From the NCBI RefSeq assembly GCF_022846655.1, contig NZ_AP025667.1:3137001-3201000 (forward strand): a stretch of 64,000 bases of DNA. Direction: 5' to 3'. Made by a program: the position numbers and the translations under genes. This document shows positions 16,972 to 25,346 of this stretch, piece by piece (position 1 is the stretch's first letter; the number at the start of each line of letters is the position of its first letter). A model generated the notes under the pieces. That model saw only the letters and a program-made list of their open reading frames with translations, was not told the origin of the DNA and ran no database searches. Source of the stretch: Streptomyces seoulensis (GTDB lineage: Bacteria; Actinomycetota; Actinomycetes; Streptomycetales; Streptomycetaceae).

Positions 16972-17003
16972 ATTATGTATTTGCCTAAAGGGTTTAGGCA
17001 AAT
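16972..17003 (-). promoter_or_regulatory. TetR promoter with overlapping operator
   Basis: A perfect inverted repeat has half-sites ATTTGCCTAAA (16979-16989) and its complement (16993-17003), separated by GGG. On the minus strand TTGCCT (17001-16996) and CATAAT (16977-16972) form a -35/-10 pair spaced by 18 nt, so the palindrome fills the spacer and -35. Its AT-richness stands out. Confidence 0.8.
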
Positions 17004-17380
17004 GACGGTCAGATGTAGCCAGCGACGGTGGTCCGGACACGCGGACGGCCGCCGACCGGAGCGCGGTCGGTCACTTGTTCACCGAGTCGGTCGCACAGCG
17101 AGACAGCGAGACAGCGAGACCGGTCCAGGTCGCCGCGGCACCCGATTCGACCGGCGGGCCGCGAGGGTGCGCAGGGCACTGCTCGACCTGGAGCACTGAA
17201 GGTGCTGGTACGGCCGTGAGTGACCCGGAGGCCATCGCCGTGCCGGCCTGTGCGGGTGGCCGGGGCTCACACAGATACCGCTGAAGGAGGGCGCGTTGAT
17301 GCCATCTACCCGACCGACATCGCGGCACATACCCTCATTAAGTCCTGAAAGTCCTCACGTCGCACCGAAAGGTCTCTGTG
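17004..17380. other. 377-bp intergenic region
   Basis: Between the TetR operator and the aldo/keto reductase. It holds three tandem copies of ACAGCGAG-like sequence near 17097-17120 and a short direct repeat of AGTCCT near 17341-17354. No convincing gene or strong promoter is seen. Confidence 0.4.
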
Positions 17381-18262
17381 ATGCAGACCCTCACCCTCAA
17401 CAACGGCGTCCCGATGCCGGCCCTGGGGCTCGGTGTCTTCCAGACGCCACCGGACGAGACACGGGGCGCCGTCACGGCCGCACTCGACCTCGGCTACCGG
17501 CACATCGACACGGCCGCCGTGTACGGCAACGAACGTGAAGTCGGCCAGGCCATCCGCGAGTCCGCGGTCCCCCGCGAGGAGATCTTCGTCGAGACGAAGA
17601 CCTGGATCAGCGACTACGGCTACGACGAGACCCTGCGCAGCTTCGACAAGAGCGCCGCCAAGCTCGGCCTCGACCAGATCGACCTGCTCATCCTGCACCA
17701 GGCCCTCCCGGCGGACTTCGACAAGACCCTCGCCGCCTACCGCGCCCTGGAGAAGCTCCTCGCCGAGGGCAAGGTCCGTGCCATCGGCGTCAGCAACTTC
17801 ATGGTCGACCACCTGACCGCTCTGCTCGACGCCACCACCGTCGTCCCCGCCGTCAACCAGCTCGAGATCCACCCCTACTTCCAGCAGCGCGCGGTCCTCG
17901 ACTTCGACGACCGGCACGGCATCGTCAACCAGGCGTGGTCCCCCATCGGCGGCATCACCTTCTACACGGGCGAGGGCCGCCAGAGCGTCCTGGACGACCC
18001 GGCGGTCACCGCGATCGCCGGGGTGCACGGCAAGAGCCCCGCCCAGGTGCTGCTCCGCTGGGGCATCCAGCAGGGCCGCTCGGTGATCCCCAAGTCGACC
18101 AGGCCTCACCGCATCGCCGAGAACATCGACGTCTTCGACTTCACGCTCGACGCGGACGAGGTGAAGTCCCTCGACGCCCTGGAGTCCGGACGCCGAGGCG
18201 GCCCCGAACCGGAGAACGTCACCCTCGCCGCCTACGGGCACATCCTCATCCCCGAAGCCTGA
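17381..18262 (+). CDS. aldo/keto reductase (2,5-diketo-D-gluconate reductase-like)
   Basis: A 293-residue NADPH-dependent carbonyl reductase with the AKR barrel. The catalytic tetrad is visible: Asp and Tyr in HIDTAAVYGNEREVG, Lys in VETKTWISDYG and His in LLILHQALP. The cofactor-binding loop at the C-terminal side is SVIPKSTRPHRIAENIDVFD, whose Lys-Ser-x-Arg pattern prefers NADP. It belongs to the AKR3/AKR5-like branch used for sugar or small keto compounds; the natural substrate is unknown. I use the ATG at 17381 (AAAGG 8 nt upstream) rather than the GTG directly before it. A strong bidirectional terminator separates it from GAPDH. Confidence 0.9.
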   Translation: MQTLTLNNGVPMPALGLGVFQTPPDETRGAVTAALDLGYRHIDTAAVYGNEREVGQAIRESAVPREEIFVETKTWISDYGYDETLRSFDKSAAKLGLDQIDLLILHQALPADFDKTLAAYRALEKLLAEGKVRAIGVSNFMVDHLTALLDATTVVPAVNQLEIHPYFQQRAVLDFDDRHGIVNQAWSPIGGITFYTGEGRQSVLDDPAVTAIAGVHGKSPAQVLLRWGIQQGRSVIPKSTRPHRIAENIDVFDFTLDADEVKSLDALESGRRGGPEPENVTLAAYGHILIPEA

Positions 18263-18420
18263 CTTCACCTCAGCAGGCGGCCGCCCAGCCCTGGCTCGTA
18301 AGAGCAAGACCCAGACCCCGCGCCGCACCGAGAACACGGCAGCGACCGGCGAGCCCGTCGAACGAGCGAAGCATCGCGTTCGGGGCTCGCCCCTCAATCC
18401 ACACATGGACGACGACCGGA

Positions 18421-18460
18421 ACCGAGGGCCGCCACCCCTGGTCGGGTGGCGGCCCTCGGT
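18421..18460. terminator. bidirectional terminator hairpin
   Basis: A perfect 17-bp stem (18421-18437 with 18444-18460) with a 6-nt loop lies between the convergent aldo/keto reductase and GAPDH genes. Confidence 0.9.
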
Positions 18461-18488
18461 GAACGTGCTGATGCGGCGAGCGGGTCTG

Positions 18489-19943
18489 TCAGACCTCCGG
18501 CGCCGGGTACGTGGGGTATTCCACGCCCGAGACGTGCTGGACGACGCGGACGACCTGGCAGGAGTAGCCGAACTCGTTGTCGTACCAGAGGTAGAGGATC
18601 GCGTTGTCGCCGTCGACCTTCAGGGCGCCGCCGTCGACGATCGAGGCGTTGCGGGAGCCTATGAAGTCGCTGGAGACCGCGTCGGGCGCCGTGGTGAAGT
18701 CGATCTGGCGCTTGAGCGGGGAGGTCAGCGACACCTCGCGCAGGTAGTCGTGCACCTCTTCGCGGGTGGTCTCGCGGCCGAGCCGGAGGTTGAGGATGGC
18801 GATCGAGACGTCCGGCACCGGCACCCGGATGGAGCTGCCGGTGATCGGCGCCTTCAGGTCCGGCAGCGCCTTCGACACGGCGGACGCGGCACCGGTCTCG
18901 GTGATCACCATGTTGAGCGGCGCGGACCGGCCCCGGCGCTCGGCCTTGTGGTAATTGTCCAGCAGGTTCTGGTCGTTGGTGAACGAGTGGACCGTCTCCA
19001 CGTGGCCGCGCAGCACCCCGTACTCGTCGTCCATCGCCTTCAGCGGCGGGACGATCGCGTTGGTGGTGCAGGACGCGCAGGACAGGATCTGCTCGTCCGG
19101 CTTGATCGTGTCGTGGTTGACGCCGTGCACGATGTTCGGCACGTCGCCCTTGCCGGGCGCGGTCAGGACGACCTTGTCGATGCCGGGCCGCAGATGCTGC
19201 GACAGGCCCGCGCGGTCACGCCAGTTGCCGGTGTTGTCGATGAGGATGGCGTTGTGGATGCCGTACTCGGTGTAGTCCACGGACGACGGGTCGGCGGCGT
19301 AGATCACCTTGATCTCGTTGCCGTTGGCGATGATCGTGCTGTTGTCCTCGTCCACCGTGATGGTGCCCTGGAACTGGCCGTGGATCGAGTCGCGGCGCAG
19401 CAGCGAGGCCCGCTTGACCAGGTCACCGGCGGACTTGGCGCCACCGCCGCGGACGACGACGGCACGCAGCCGCAGGCCGTTGCCCGACCCGGCCTTCTCG
19501 ATCAGCAGCCGGGCGACCAGCCGGCCGATGCGGCCGAAGCCGTAGAGCACGACGTCACGCGGCTCGCGGCGCTCGATCTTCTCGTCGCCCGTGGCCCCGG
19601 CGACCGCCTCGGCGGTGAACTCCGCGACGCTCAGTCCCCGGTCGTCGGCCTTGTAGGTGGCGGCCAGCATGCCGAGATCGATCTGGGAAGGGCCGAGGTC
19701 GAGGGCGGTCAGCGCCTTCAGGAACGGCATCGTCTCGGTGACCGACAGCTCCGCGCCCGCGATCTGCCGGGCGAAGCGGTGGGTCTTGAGGATGCTGACC
19801 ACCGACTTGTTCACCAGGGAGCGGCTGTGCAGCAGGACGGTCACGTCCCGCTCGCGGTGCAGCTTCCCGATGATCGGGATCATCGACTCCGCGATCTCCT
19901 CGCGGTGCTTCCAGTTCGTGAACGAGTCGTCATTGACAGTCAC
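18489..19943 (-). CDS. gap: glyceraldehyde-3-phosphate dehydrogenase, long form
   Basis: A 484-residue GAPDH. The NAD-binding domain starts near residue 128 (VVLYGFGRIGRLVARLL), and the active-site Cys lies in SCASCTTNAIVPP at about 290. GSSIRVPVPDVSIAIL and WYDNEFGYSCQVV complete the catalytic domain. About 125 extra N-terminal residues (HREEIAESMIPIIGKLHRER onward) set it apart from the usual 335-residue glycolytic enzyme; this long type occurs in actinobacteria and many marine bacteria. Whether it works in glycolysis or the reverse direction is not evident. The GTG at 19943 is the first plausible start. An inverted repeat at 19978-19992 lies in its promoter region. Confidence 0.92.
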   Translation of the reverse strand: MTVNDDSFTNWKHREEIAESMIPIIGKLHRERDVTVLLHSRSLVNKSVVSILKTHRFARQIAGAELSVTETMPFLKALTALDLGPSQIDLGMLAATYKADDRGLSVAEFTAEAVAGATGDEKIERREPRDVVLYGFGRIGRLVARLLIEKAGSGNGLRLRAVVVRGGGAKSAGDLVKRASLLRRDSIHGQFQGTITVDEDNSTIIANGNEIKVIYAADPSSVDYTEYGIHNAILIDNTGNWRDRAGLSQHLRPGIDKVVLTAPGKGDVPNIVHGVNHDTIKPDEQILSCASCTTNAIVPPLKAMDDEYGVLRGHVETVHSFTNDQNLLDNYHKAERRGRSAPLNMVITETGAASAVSKALPDLKAPITGSSIRVPVPDVSIAILNLRLGRETTREEVHDYLREVSLTSPLKRQIDFTTAPDAVSSDFIGSRNASIVDGGALKVDGDNAILYLWYDNEFGYSCQVVRVVQHVSGVEYPTYPAPEV

Positions 19944-19977
19944 AGATCTATCTTTCGAGCTAGGCGGCGCTCATATG

Positions 19978-19992
19978 GTAGGCACACCCTAC
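19978..19992. promoter_or_regulatory. inverted repeat upstream of GAPDH
   Basis: GTAGG-CACAC-CCTAC, a 5-bp inverted repeat 35 bp before the GAPDH start. With flanks it loosely resembles the DtxR/DmdR iron box of actinomycetes (TTAGGTTAGGCTCACCTAA), but the match is partial. Confidence 0.3.
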
Positions 19993-20115
19993 TTTGATCA
20001 CCAGAGCCCCCTGTCAGGGGGTCCGTCGAAGCGTCGTTCCTGAATCAGGGTGGAAGAGCGCGCGACACCCTGCGCCCGCATTGCACCGCACACGCTCCGT
20101 GACCATGGTCGGAGC

Positions 20116-21324
20116 GTGATCACGTCTTCCGCCCCCCGGCCCGGAGCGGCCGCCCCCGCCCGTCCCCCGCGCCGTCGCGCGCTGCCCCGGATGGTCCGCC
20201 ACCGCGCACCGCACGGTGCCCTCCTCGCCCTCGCGCTGTTCGCCGCGGTCCGCGCGGCGGGCATCGCCGCCGTGATCGCCACCAACGCACTGGCCGACCG
20301 CCCCCTGGTGCGCAGCCTCGCCCACTCCTGGGACTCGCGCTGGTACCTGAACATCGCCGCCCACGGCTACGGCCGCCTCATCTGGATCACCCCCACCGGG
20401 GGAGTGCAGAGCGACTGGGCGTTCTTCCCGCTCTATCCCGCGCTCGTCCGCGCCACCACCCTCGTCCTCCCGCTCAGCCTCGCGGCGGCGGCCATGCTGA
20501 TCGCCTGGACGGCCGCCGCCGTCGCCGCGTACGGCGTCTACCTGATCGGCCACCGCCTGTACGGCCGCGCCACCGCCACCGCCCTGGTCGCGCTGTGGGC
20601 CGTGCTGCCGCACGCGGTGGAACTGACCATCGCCTACACCGAGTCCCTCTTCGCGGCCCTGGCCGCCTGGTCCCTGTACAGCGTGCTCAGAAGCCGCTGG
20701 CTCTGGGCCGGCTCCCTCGCCCTGGCGGCGGGGCTCGCCCGGCCCACCGGCTTCGCCGTGGCCGTCGCCGTCATCGCAGCCGCCGCACAGCAGATCTGGC
20801 TACGGCGCGGACAGGTCACCCCCGGCGTGTGGGCGGGCGCCGCGATCGCCCCGCTCGGCTGGCTCGGCTACGTCCTCTGGGTCGGCCGGTGCACCGGCGA
20901 CCTGACGGGCGGCTACTTCGCGGTACAGGGCGCCTGGGGCTCCCGCGTCGACTTCGGTGCCGGAGCCGCCCGCTTCGTCCGCGCGCTCCTCGCCCACGGC
21001 GGCCAGGTCATCTATCCCGTCGCCCTCGCCATCGTCCTGGTCGGCCTGCTGCTGTTCGCGCTGCTCTGCCTGGAGCGACCCCCACTGGCCCTCGTGGTCT
21101 TCACCGGCGTCCTGGTCCTGCTGGTGATCTTCGGCTCGGGCTCCTTCTCCTCCAAGCCGCGCTTCCTGCTGCCGGCCTTCCCGCTCCTCATCCCGGCCGC
21201 CCTCGCCCTCACCCGCACCTGGCGCACCCGCCCCGCCGCGGCCCTCCTCGTCGGCGGCGCCCTGGCCCTCGTCTCCGTGCTGTACGGCGCCTACGTGACG
21301 GTGCTCGTCCACTCGCCGCTGTGA
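20116..21324 (+). CDS. PIG-V/mannosyltransferase-family integral membrane protein
   Basis: A roughly 402-residue polytopic membrane protein with about nine hydrophobic segments. The first external loop has the GT-C-like signature SLAHSWDSRWYLNIAAHGYG, with the acidic residue expected to activate a polyprenyl-phosphate sugar, and DWAFFPLYPALVR follows, both typical of PIG-V/mannosyltransferase-like proteins. The C-terminus has GSFSSKPRFLLPAFPLLIPA, also a family phrase. It probably transfers a sugar from a lipid carrier to a cell-envelope acceptor. The start is uncertain: GTG 20116 has GGAG immediately upstream, while GTG 20050 and ATG 20191 are alternatives. No other envelope genes surround it. 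Confidence 0.75.
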   Translation: MITSSAPRPGAAAPARPPRRRALPRMVRHRAPHGALLALALFAAVRAAGIAAVIATNALADRPLVRSLAHSWDSRWYLNIAAHGYGRLIWITPTGGVQSDWAFFPLYPALVRATTLVLPLSLAAAAMLIAWTAAAVAAYGVYLIGHRLYGRATATALVALWAVLPHAVELTIAYTESLFAALAAWSLYSVLRSRWLWAGSLALAAGLARPTGFAVAVAVIAAAAQQIWLRRGQVTPGVWAGAAIAPLGWLGYVLWVGRCTGDLTGGYFAVQGAWGSRVDFGAGAARFVRALLAHGGQVIYPVALAIVLVGLLLFALLCLERPPLALVVFTGVLVLLVIFGSGSFSSKPRFLLPAFPLLIPAALALTRTWRTRPAAALLVGGALALVSVLYGAYVTVLVHSPL

Positions 21325-21383
21325 AGGCACCGGTGCGAAGACCGGGAAAGCGGGTAGGCGGGGGCTTCGAGGAAAGGACGACC

Positions 21384-21704
21384 ATGACGACCTACGTGAT
21401 CACCGTGCCGGGCACCTTCACCGCGGACATCGAGGCCGACACCCGCGCACGGCTCGGCCGCGCCCTGCGGCCCGCCGACCCGCACGGCACCGACCTGGGC
21501 AGCGCCGAGGACCTCGACACCCTCAACGTCAACGACGACGGCACCTTCACCCTGCACCTCACCGTGGAGGCCGACAGCAACAAGCACGCCGAGCAGGAGG
21601 CCCGCCGTCTCGCCGACGACGCCCTGCGGACGGCCGGACTGGACGAGAACACCGCGCCGCTCGGGCCCGCCGTGATCACCGGCATCGACTCCCAGGTGCG
21701 CTGA
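21384..21704 (+). CDS. conserved small protein of unknown function
   Basis: A 106-residue soluble protein, MTTYVITVPGTF onward, that I do not recognise as a named family. It has no signal peptide or membrane segment. Alternating strands (YVITVPGTF, TFTLHLTVEAD, PAVITGIDSQVR) and one amphipathic helix (KHAEQEARRLADDALRTAG) suggest a small alpha/beta fold. The ATG has AAAGG well placed upstream. It lies 59 bp after the mannosyltransferase-like gene on the same strand and may be co-transcribed. Codon use is typical of the window, so it is likely real. Confidence 0.7.
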   Translation: MTTYVITVPGTFTADIEADTRARLGRALRPADPHGTDLGSAEDLDTLNVNDDGTFTLHLTVEADSNKHAEQEARRLADDALRTAGLDENTAPLGPAVITGIDSQVR

Positions 21705-21750
21705 CGGGCCATGGCGGGCCGGCTCAGGACGCCGGATGCGCCGGAAAAGG

Positions 21751-21756
21751 TAAAAT
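21751..21756 (+). promoter_or_regulatory. possible -10 box before the PP2C gene
   Basis: TAAAAT at 21751-21756 is a near-consensus -10, 45 bp before the phosphatase start; the -35 is not clear. Confidence 0.35.
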
Positions 21757-21800
21757 CCGGACAACGGCCCGCCAGGTTCACCGCCCACCGGAAGTGAACG

Positions 21801-22658
21801 ATGTTCCGCAAGCGCTCCACGGACGAAGGTGACGAGCTGCTGGCCAGACTCGGCTCGCTCACCGCCCAGGCGCGTGAGCGCGCGGAACAGCAGCGCAGCC
21901 AGGTCGAGCTGGCCATCGCCCTCCAGCGGGGCATGCTCCCGCGCGACCTGCCCAGCAGGCCCGGCCTCCATCTCGCGGTGCGCTACGCCCCCGCCAACCA
22001 GGGCCTGAACGTCGGCGGCGACTGGTACGACGCCTTCGCCATGCCGGACGGCAAGATCGGCCTGACCATCGGCGACGTCCAGGGGCACAACATCGAGGCC
22101 GCCGCCTTCATGGGCCAGGTCCGGGCCGCGCTGCGCGCGCTGGCCTCCGTCACCAGCGAACCCGGCGAACTCCTCGCCCGCACCAACGACCTGCTGCTCA
22201 CCCTCGGCAGCGATCTCTTCGCCACCTGCACCTTCCTCCGGCTCGACCCCGTCACGGGCGTGCTGGAGAGCGCGCGGGCCGGGCACATCCCGTTCGTCTG
22301 GGCCACGGCCGACGGCAAGTCCGGCGTCGTCCACGACATGGGCGGCCCGCCCCTGGGCATCCAGCCCGGCATGGAGTACCGCGTCACCCGCCACCGGCTC
22401 TCCACCGGCGGCGTCTTCGTGCTGCTCACCGACGGCGTGGTGGAAGGCCCCTCGCTGCACGTCGAGGACGGCCTCGCCCAGGTGGTCCGCCTCGCGGGCA
22501 TCGCCGCCGTCGCCGGCCTGAAGGTGCACGCGCTCGCCGCGGCCGTGATCAAGGGCGCCGACAACGTGGGCCACGACGACGACGCGGCCGTCCTCGTCGT
22601 CGGCCACGACGGCCCGCACACCCCGCCACCGCCCGCCCAGCCCCGCGTTAGGCCATAG
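21801..22658 (+). CDS. soluble PP2C (SpoIIE-type) phosphatase
   Basis: A 285-residue cytoplasmic phosphatase. A short coiled-coil (AQARERAEQQRSQVELAIAL) leads into the SpoIIE domain: QRGMLPRDLPSRPGL, GGDWYDAF (metal Asp), IGDVQGHNIEAAAFMGQ, ARAGHIPFVW, LLTDGVVEGP and HDDDAAVLVVGH. It should dephosphorylate a STAS-domain anti-anti-sigma factor and so release a sigma factor. A MASE1 sensor-like membrane protein follows 48 bp downstream, and a HATPase kinase-like gene lies beyond it on the other strand, so this looks like a partner-switching neighbourhood without a visible sigma gene. Confidence 0.88.
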   Translation: MFRKRSTDEGDELLARLGSLTAQARERAEQQRSQVELAIALQRGMLPRDLPSRPGLHLAVRYAPANQGLNVGGDWYDAFAMPDGKIGLTIGDVQGHNIEAAAFMGQVRAALRALASVTSEPGELLARTNDLLLTLGSDLFATCTFLRLDPVTGVLESARAGHIPFVWATADGKSGVVHDMGGPPLGIQPGMEYRVTRHRLSTGGVFVLLTDGVVEGPSLHVEDGLAQVVRLAGIAAVAGLKVHALAAAVIKGADNVGHDDDAAVLVVGHDGPHTPPPPAQPRVRP

Positions 22659-22706
22659 GCGCCGTTCGCCTCGCCGCGGCCGCCCGACCGGTGTGAGAGT
22701 TGCCGG

Positions 22707-23729
22707 GTGGTGGCCTTCCCAGAAGCGCGTCGGCCGGGCGGCCATGCCGCCCTGGTCCTGGCCGTCGCGGTCTGCTACTTCGCGGCCGGTCGGCTCGGCC
22801 TGCTGTGCAAGCTCACCGTCGACGGCGCGGTCGTCACCCCCATCTGGCCGCCGACCGGAGTCGCCGTCGCCGCGCTGCTCATCCTCGGGGTGCGGTACTG
22901 GCCCGGCGTCACCCTCGGCGCGTACTTCATCGTCCTGTCGCTGGACACGCCGGTGCTCTACTCGCTCGGCTACCTCGTCGGCAACACCCTGGCCCCGGTG
23001 GTCGCGGTGATCTTGATGCGCCGGGCCGGGTTCCGCACCGACCTCGGGCGGCTGCGCGACGGGCTCGCCCTGGTGTTCCCGGGTGCACTGGGGGCCATGC
23101 TGATCAGCTCGACCCTGGGCGTCGCCCTCCTCGTCGTCACCGACCGGATGCCGGCGCACACCTTCTGGACGGTGTGGCTCGCCTGGTGGGTGGGCGACGC
23201 CATGGGCGTCCTGCTCGTCACCCCGCTCCTGCTGCTGCTGAGCCACGCCCGCGGATTCCTGCCCACGCCGCGCCGGTGGGAGGCCGCGGCGCTGGCGCTG
23301 GTCGCCGCCTGCGTCATTCCGCCCGCCGTGTTCAGCGACTTCAGCCTGCTGTTCCTGGTGTACCCGCTGATCATCTGGGGCGCCCTGCGCTTCGAGCTGG
23401 TCGGCAGCATGCTCTGCGCGCTGGCCACCTCCGTGTTGGCCGCGCTCGCGGCCAACGACGGGACCGGCGCCTTCCGCGGGCTGAGCCGCGTCGAGATCAT
23501 GGCCAAGCTCCAGGGTTTCAACGGCACCATGGCGCTGACCGCGCTGCTGCTGTCCGCGGTGATCACCGAGCAGCGGCACACCCGGCGCTCGGTGGAGCAG
23601 GCGTGCGAGGAACTGGTCGAGGTGCTGGAACACCTCACCGCGGGCGAGGCCCCGCCGCCCCGCCCCGCGCCCGAGGACGCCGACCCCCTGCTGAGACCGG
23701 GCGACGACGCGCGCCCGCCCGGCCGTTAG
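22707..23729 (+). CDS. MASE1 domain membrane protein without output domain
   Basis: A 340-residue integral membrane protein of eight or so helices. TPIWPPTGVAVAALLILGVR is the MASE1 hallmark, and TVWLAWWVGDAMGVLLVTPL and FSLLFLVYPLIIWGALRFEL also match. MASE1 is usually the input module of histidine kinases or diguanylate cyclases; here only a short helical tail (EQACEELVEVLEHLT) and a Pro-rich end follow. It probably works with the phosphatase encoded 48 bp upstream, the two together making a sensor-phosphatase pair. Tandem GTG codons at 22707 and 22710 are both possible starts. Its stop overlaps the convergent kinase-like gene's stop by 4 bp. Confidence 0.8.
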   Translation: MVAFPEARRPGGHAALVLAVAVCYFAAGRLGLLCKLTVDGAVVTPIWPPTGVAVAALLILGVRYWPGVTLGAYFIVLSLDTPVLYSLGYLVGNTLAPVVAVILMRRAGFRTDLGRLRDGLALVFPGALGAMLISSTLGVALLVVTDRMPAHTFWTVWLAWWVGDAMGVLLVTPLLLLLSHARGFLPTPRRWEAAALALVAACVIPPAVFSDFSLLFLVYPLIIWGALRFELVGSMLCALATSVLAALAANDGTGAFRGLSRVEIMAKLQGFNGTMALTALLLSAVITEQRHTRRSVEQACEELVEVLEHLTAGEAPPPRPAPEDADPLLRPGDDARPPGR

Positions 23730-24160
23730 TCCAGTGCGACGGTCGCGGTCACCCGCTTGCCCCGGCCCAGGGGAGTGACCTCCAGGGCGCCGCAGAGCAG
23801 GTTCACCAGACGCAGTCCGTGGCCGCCCACCCGCTCGGGGTCCGGCGGCCGGTGCCGGGGCGGCTCGGGCGAGGCGTCCGTGACGCTGATCCGCAGCCCC
23901 GCCGGGTCCGGCACCACCTCCAGAAGCAGGGTGAACGGCCCGGGCGCGTGCTTGAGCGCGTTGGTGACCAGCTCGCTGGCGACCAACTGGGCGTCCTGCA
24001 CCGTGTGCGAGGCCGGTGTGGGGCGGACCCGTGAGAGCAGGTCGGCGACCGCGGTCCGGGCATCGGGGAGGGACGCGGTGTCGGCGTCCCAGTCACGGCT
24101 GTAAGGCGATGGAACCGAGGTGGTCCGCGTCGGTGCGTCTGCCATGAGGGGGAGGTCCAT
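23726..24160 (-). CDS. HATPase_c anti-sigma factor/serine kinase-like protein
   Basis: A 144-residue GHKL ATPase of the RsbW/SpoIIAB type common in Streptomyces. The N-box is ASELVTNALKHA, G1 is ISVTDASPEPP and G2 is VGGHGLRLVNLLCGALEV. Such proteins bind sigma factors or phosphorylate anti-anti-sigma proteins. The ATG at 24160 has GAAGGG upstream; a longer frame to 24346 runs into the terminator of the next gene. It lies opposite the phosphatase-MASE1 pair, and the CsbD stress gene follows, which supports a stress-signalling role. A similar gene occurs at 37871. Confidence 0.83.
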   Translation of the reverse strand: MDLPLMADAPTRTTSVPSPYSRDWDADTASLPDARTAVADLLSRVRPTPASHTVQDAQLVASELVTNALKHAPGPFTLLLEVVPDPAGLRISVTDASPEPPRHRPPDPERVGGHGLRLVNLLCGALEVTPLGRGKRVTATVALD

Positions 24161-24328
24161 GCGGAATCGCCCTTCTCCCGTGGTGGCCGGTTCAGGCCCT
24201 TTCGTGCGATCGCGGAGGATCGTCCCTTCTCTGCACCGGCTACCCACTGGTGCGCCGATCAAGGGGCGCCGGTTCGTGAATCCCCCGGACGCGTGAGGGC
24301 GTACGCGAAAAATCCCCGGCACAAAGCG

Positions 24329-24367
24329 GCGGGCCCGGAAATCCACGAAATGGATTTGCGGGCCCGC
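24329..24367 (-). terminator. terminator of the csbD-like gene
   Basis: A 17-bp stem with one mismatch (24329-24345 with 24351-24367) and loop CGAAA lies 22 bp after the CsbD stop on the minus strand. Confidence 0.8.
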
Positions 24368-24388
24368 CCGGTACGGAAACGCACCGAC

Positions 24389-24562
24389 TCAGTGTTTGAA
24401 GACGTCCTTGGCCTTTTCCTTGGCCTCGCGGGCATCGCCCTTCGCTCCTCCGGCGCGCCCCTCGGCCTCCATCTGCTCGTTGCCGACGGCCTTGCCCATG
24501 GTCTCCTTGACCTTGCCCTTGAGCTGCTCCGCCTTGGCCTTGCCCTTCTGGTCACCAGCCAT
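24389..24562 (-). CDS. CsbD family stress protein
   Basis: A 57-residue, Lys/Glu/Ala/Gly-rich hydrophilic protein beginning MAGDQKGKAKAEQLKGKVKE, the classic CsbD motif, followed by EAEGRAGGAKGDAREAKEKA. CsbD proteins are general-stress (SigB-type) products of unknown biochemical role and are predicted to be natively helical. I use the ATG at 24562, which starts the conserved motif; longer frames add unrelated sequence. It has its own terminator. Neighbouring partner-switching genes suggest that it belongs to their output. Confidence 0.88.
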   Translation of the reverse strand: MAGDQKGKAKAEQLKGKVKETMGKAVGNEQMEAEGRAGGAKGDAREAKEKAKDVFKH

Positions 24563-24647
24563 GGGGTATTCACATCCCAACGTTATCGGTGCGTGGTCGA
24601 CATCCGGATATCCCCCTGACCGCCGCCCAAACCGGAAAAGCCGAAAT

Positions 24648-25286
24648 TCATGAACCGGCTTCGGTCCCGCGTGCCCGCCTGCGCCGCACCACATGCCGGA
24701 CGATCAAGGCCGCGACCAGCAATCCGGCGGCGATGAGCGCGTAACGCTGATAGCGGACGATCTCGTCGTACACCGTCGTGATGTGACTGCCCGCGAGATA
24801 GGCCAGGGCCGACCACAGACCCACCCACAGGGCCGCGCCGAGCGCGTTGAAGGCGAGGAAGCGGTGCCAGGCCATGCCCGTGGTGCCCGCGATGATCCCG
24901 TTCGCCTGGCGCAGCCCCTCCACGAAGCGCGCCACCGTGACGATCTTGCCGCCGTGCCGCTGGAAGAACGCCTCCGCCGCCTCGAAGCGCTTCGGGGTCA
25001 GCAGGATGTACTTGCCCCAGCGCTCCACGAACGCCCGGCCGCCGGTGCGGCCGATCACGTATCCCACGTTGTCGCCGATCACCGCCGCCGCGAACGCGAT
25101 GGCCGCCACGGCGACGATGTCGAGCTCGCCCGCACCGGCGTAGACCCCGGCGGCCAGCAGGATCGTCTCGCCCGGCGCGGGCACCCCGAAGTCCTCCAGG
25201 AAGACGACCGCGCCGACGGCCCAGTAGCCGTACTGGCCGAGCAGCGGGGCGAGCGGCGCCAGCGGGCCGGGCAGGGGAGGCGGCAT
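24648..25286 (-). CDS. DedA family membrane protein
   Basis: A 212-residue inner-membrane protein with the SNARE-associated/DedA domain. Key phrases are VVFLEDFGVPAPGETILLAA, with the conserved acidic and Pro residues of the first re-entrant helix, IGDNVGYVIGRTGG, and FFQRHGGKIVTVARFVEGLR, with the essential Arg pair. Family members act as lipid scramblases or proton-linked undecaprenyl-phosphate or phospholipid carriers. The C-terminus ends with a membrane helix and a basic tail (RHVVRRRRARG). It is a single gene; no lipid-metabolism partner lies beside it. Confidence 0.9.
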   Translation of the reverse strand: MPPPLPGPLAPLAPLLGQYGYWAVGAVVFLEDFGVPAPGETILLAAGVYAGAGELDIVAVAAIAFAAAVIGDNVGYVIGRTGGRAFVERWGKYILLTPKRFEAAEAFFQRHGGKIVTVARFVEGLRQANGIIAGTTGMAWHRFLAFNALGAALWVGLWSALAYLAGSHITTVYDEIVRYQRYALIAAGLLVAALIVRHVVRRRRARGTEAGS

Positions 25287-25346
25287 GGCATCACCGTACG
25301 CCGCGCCGCACCCCCGCCCCCGTCGTGACCTGCGGTAAGGACGGCC

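Noticed and set aside
17097..17120. Three short tandem repeats resembling a repeat array
   Set aside because: Units are only about 8 bp without spacers, too short for CRISPR or a known iteron, and lie in ordinary intergenic DNA.
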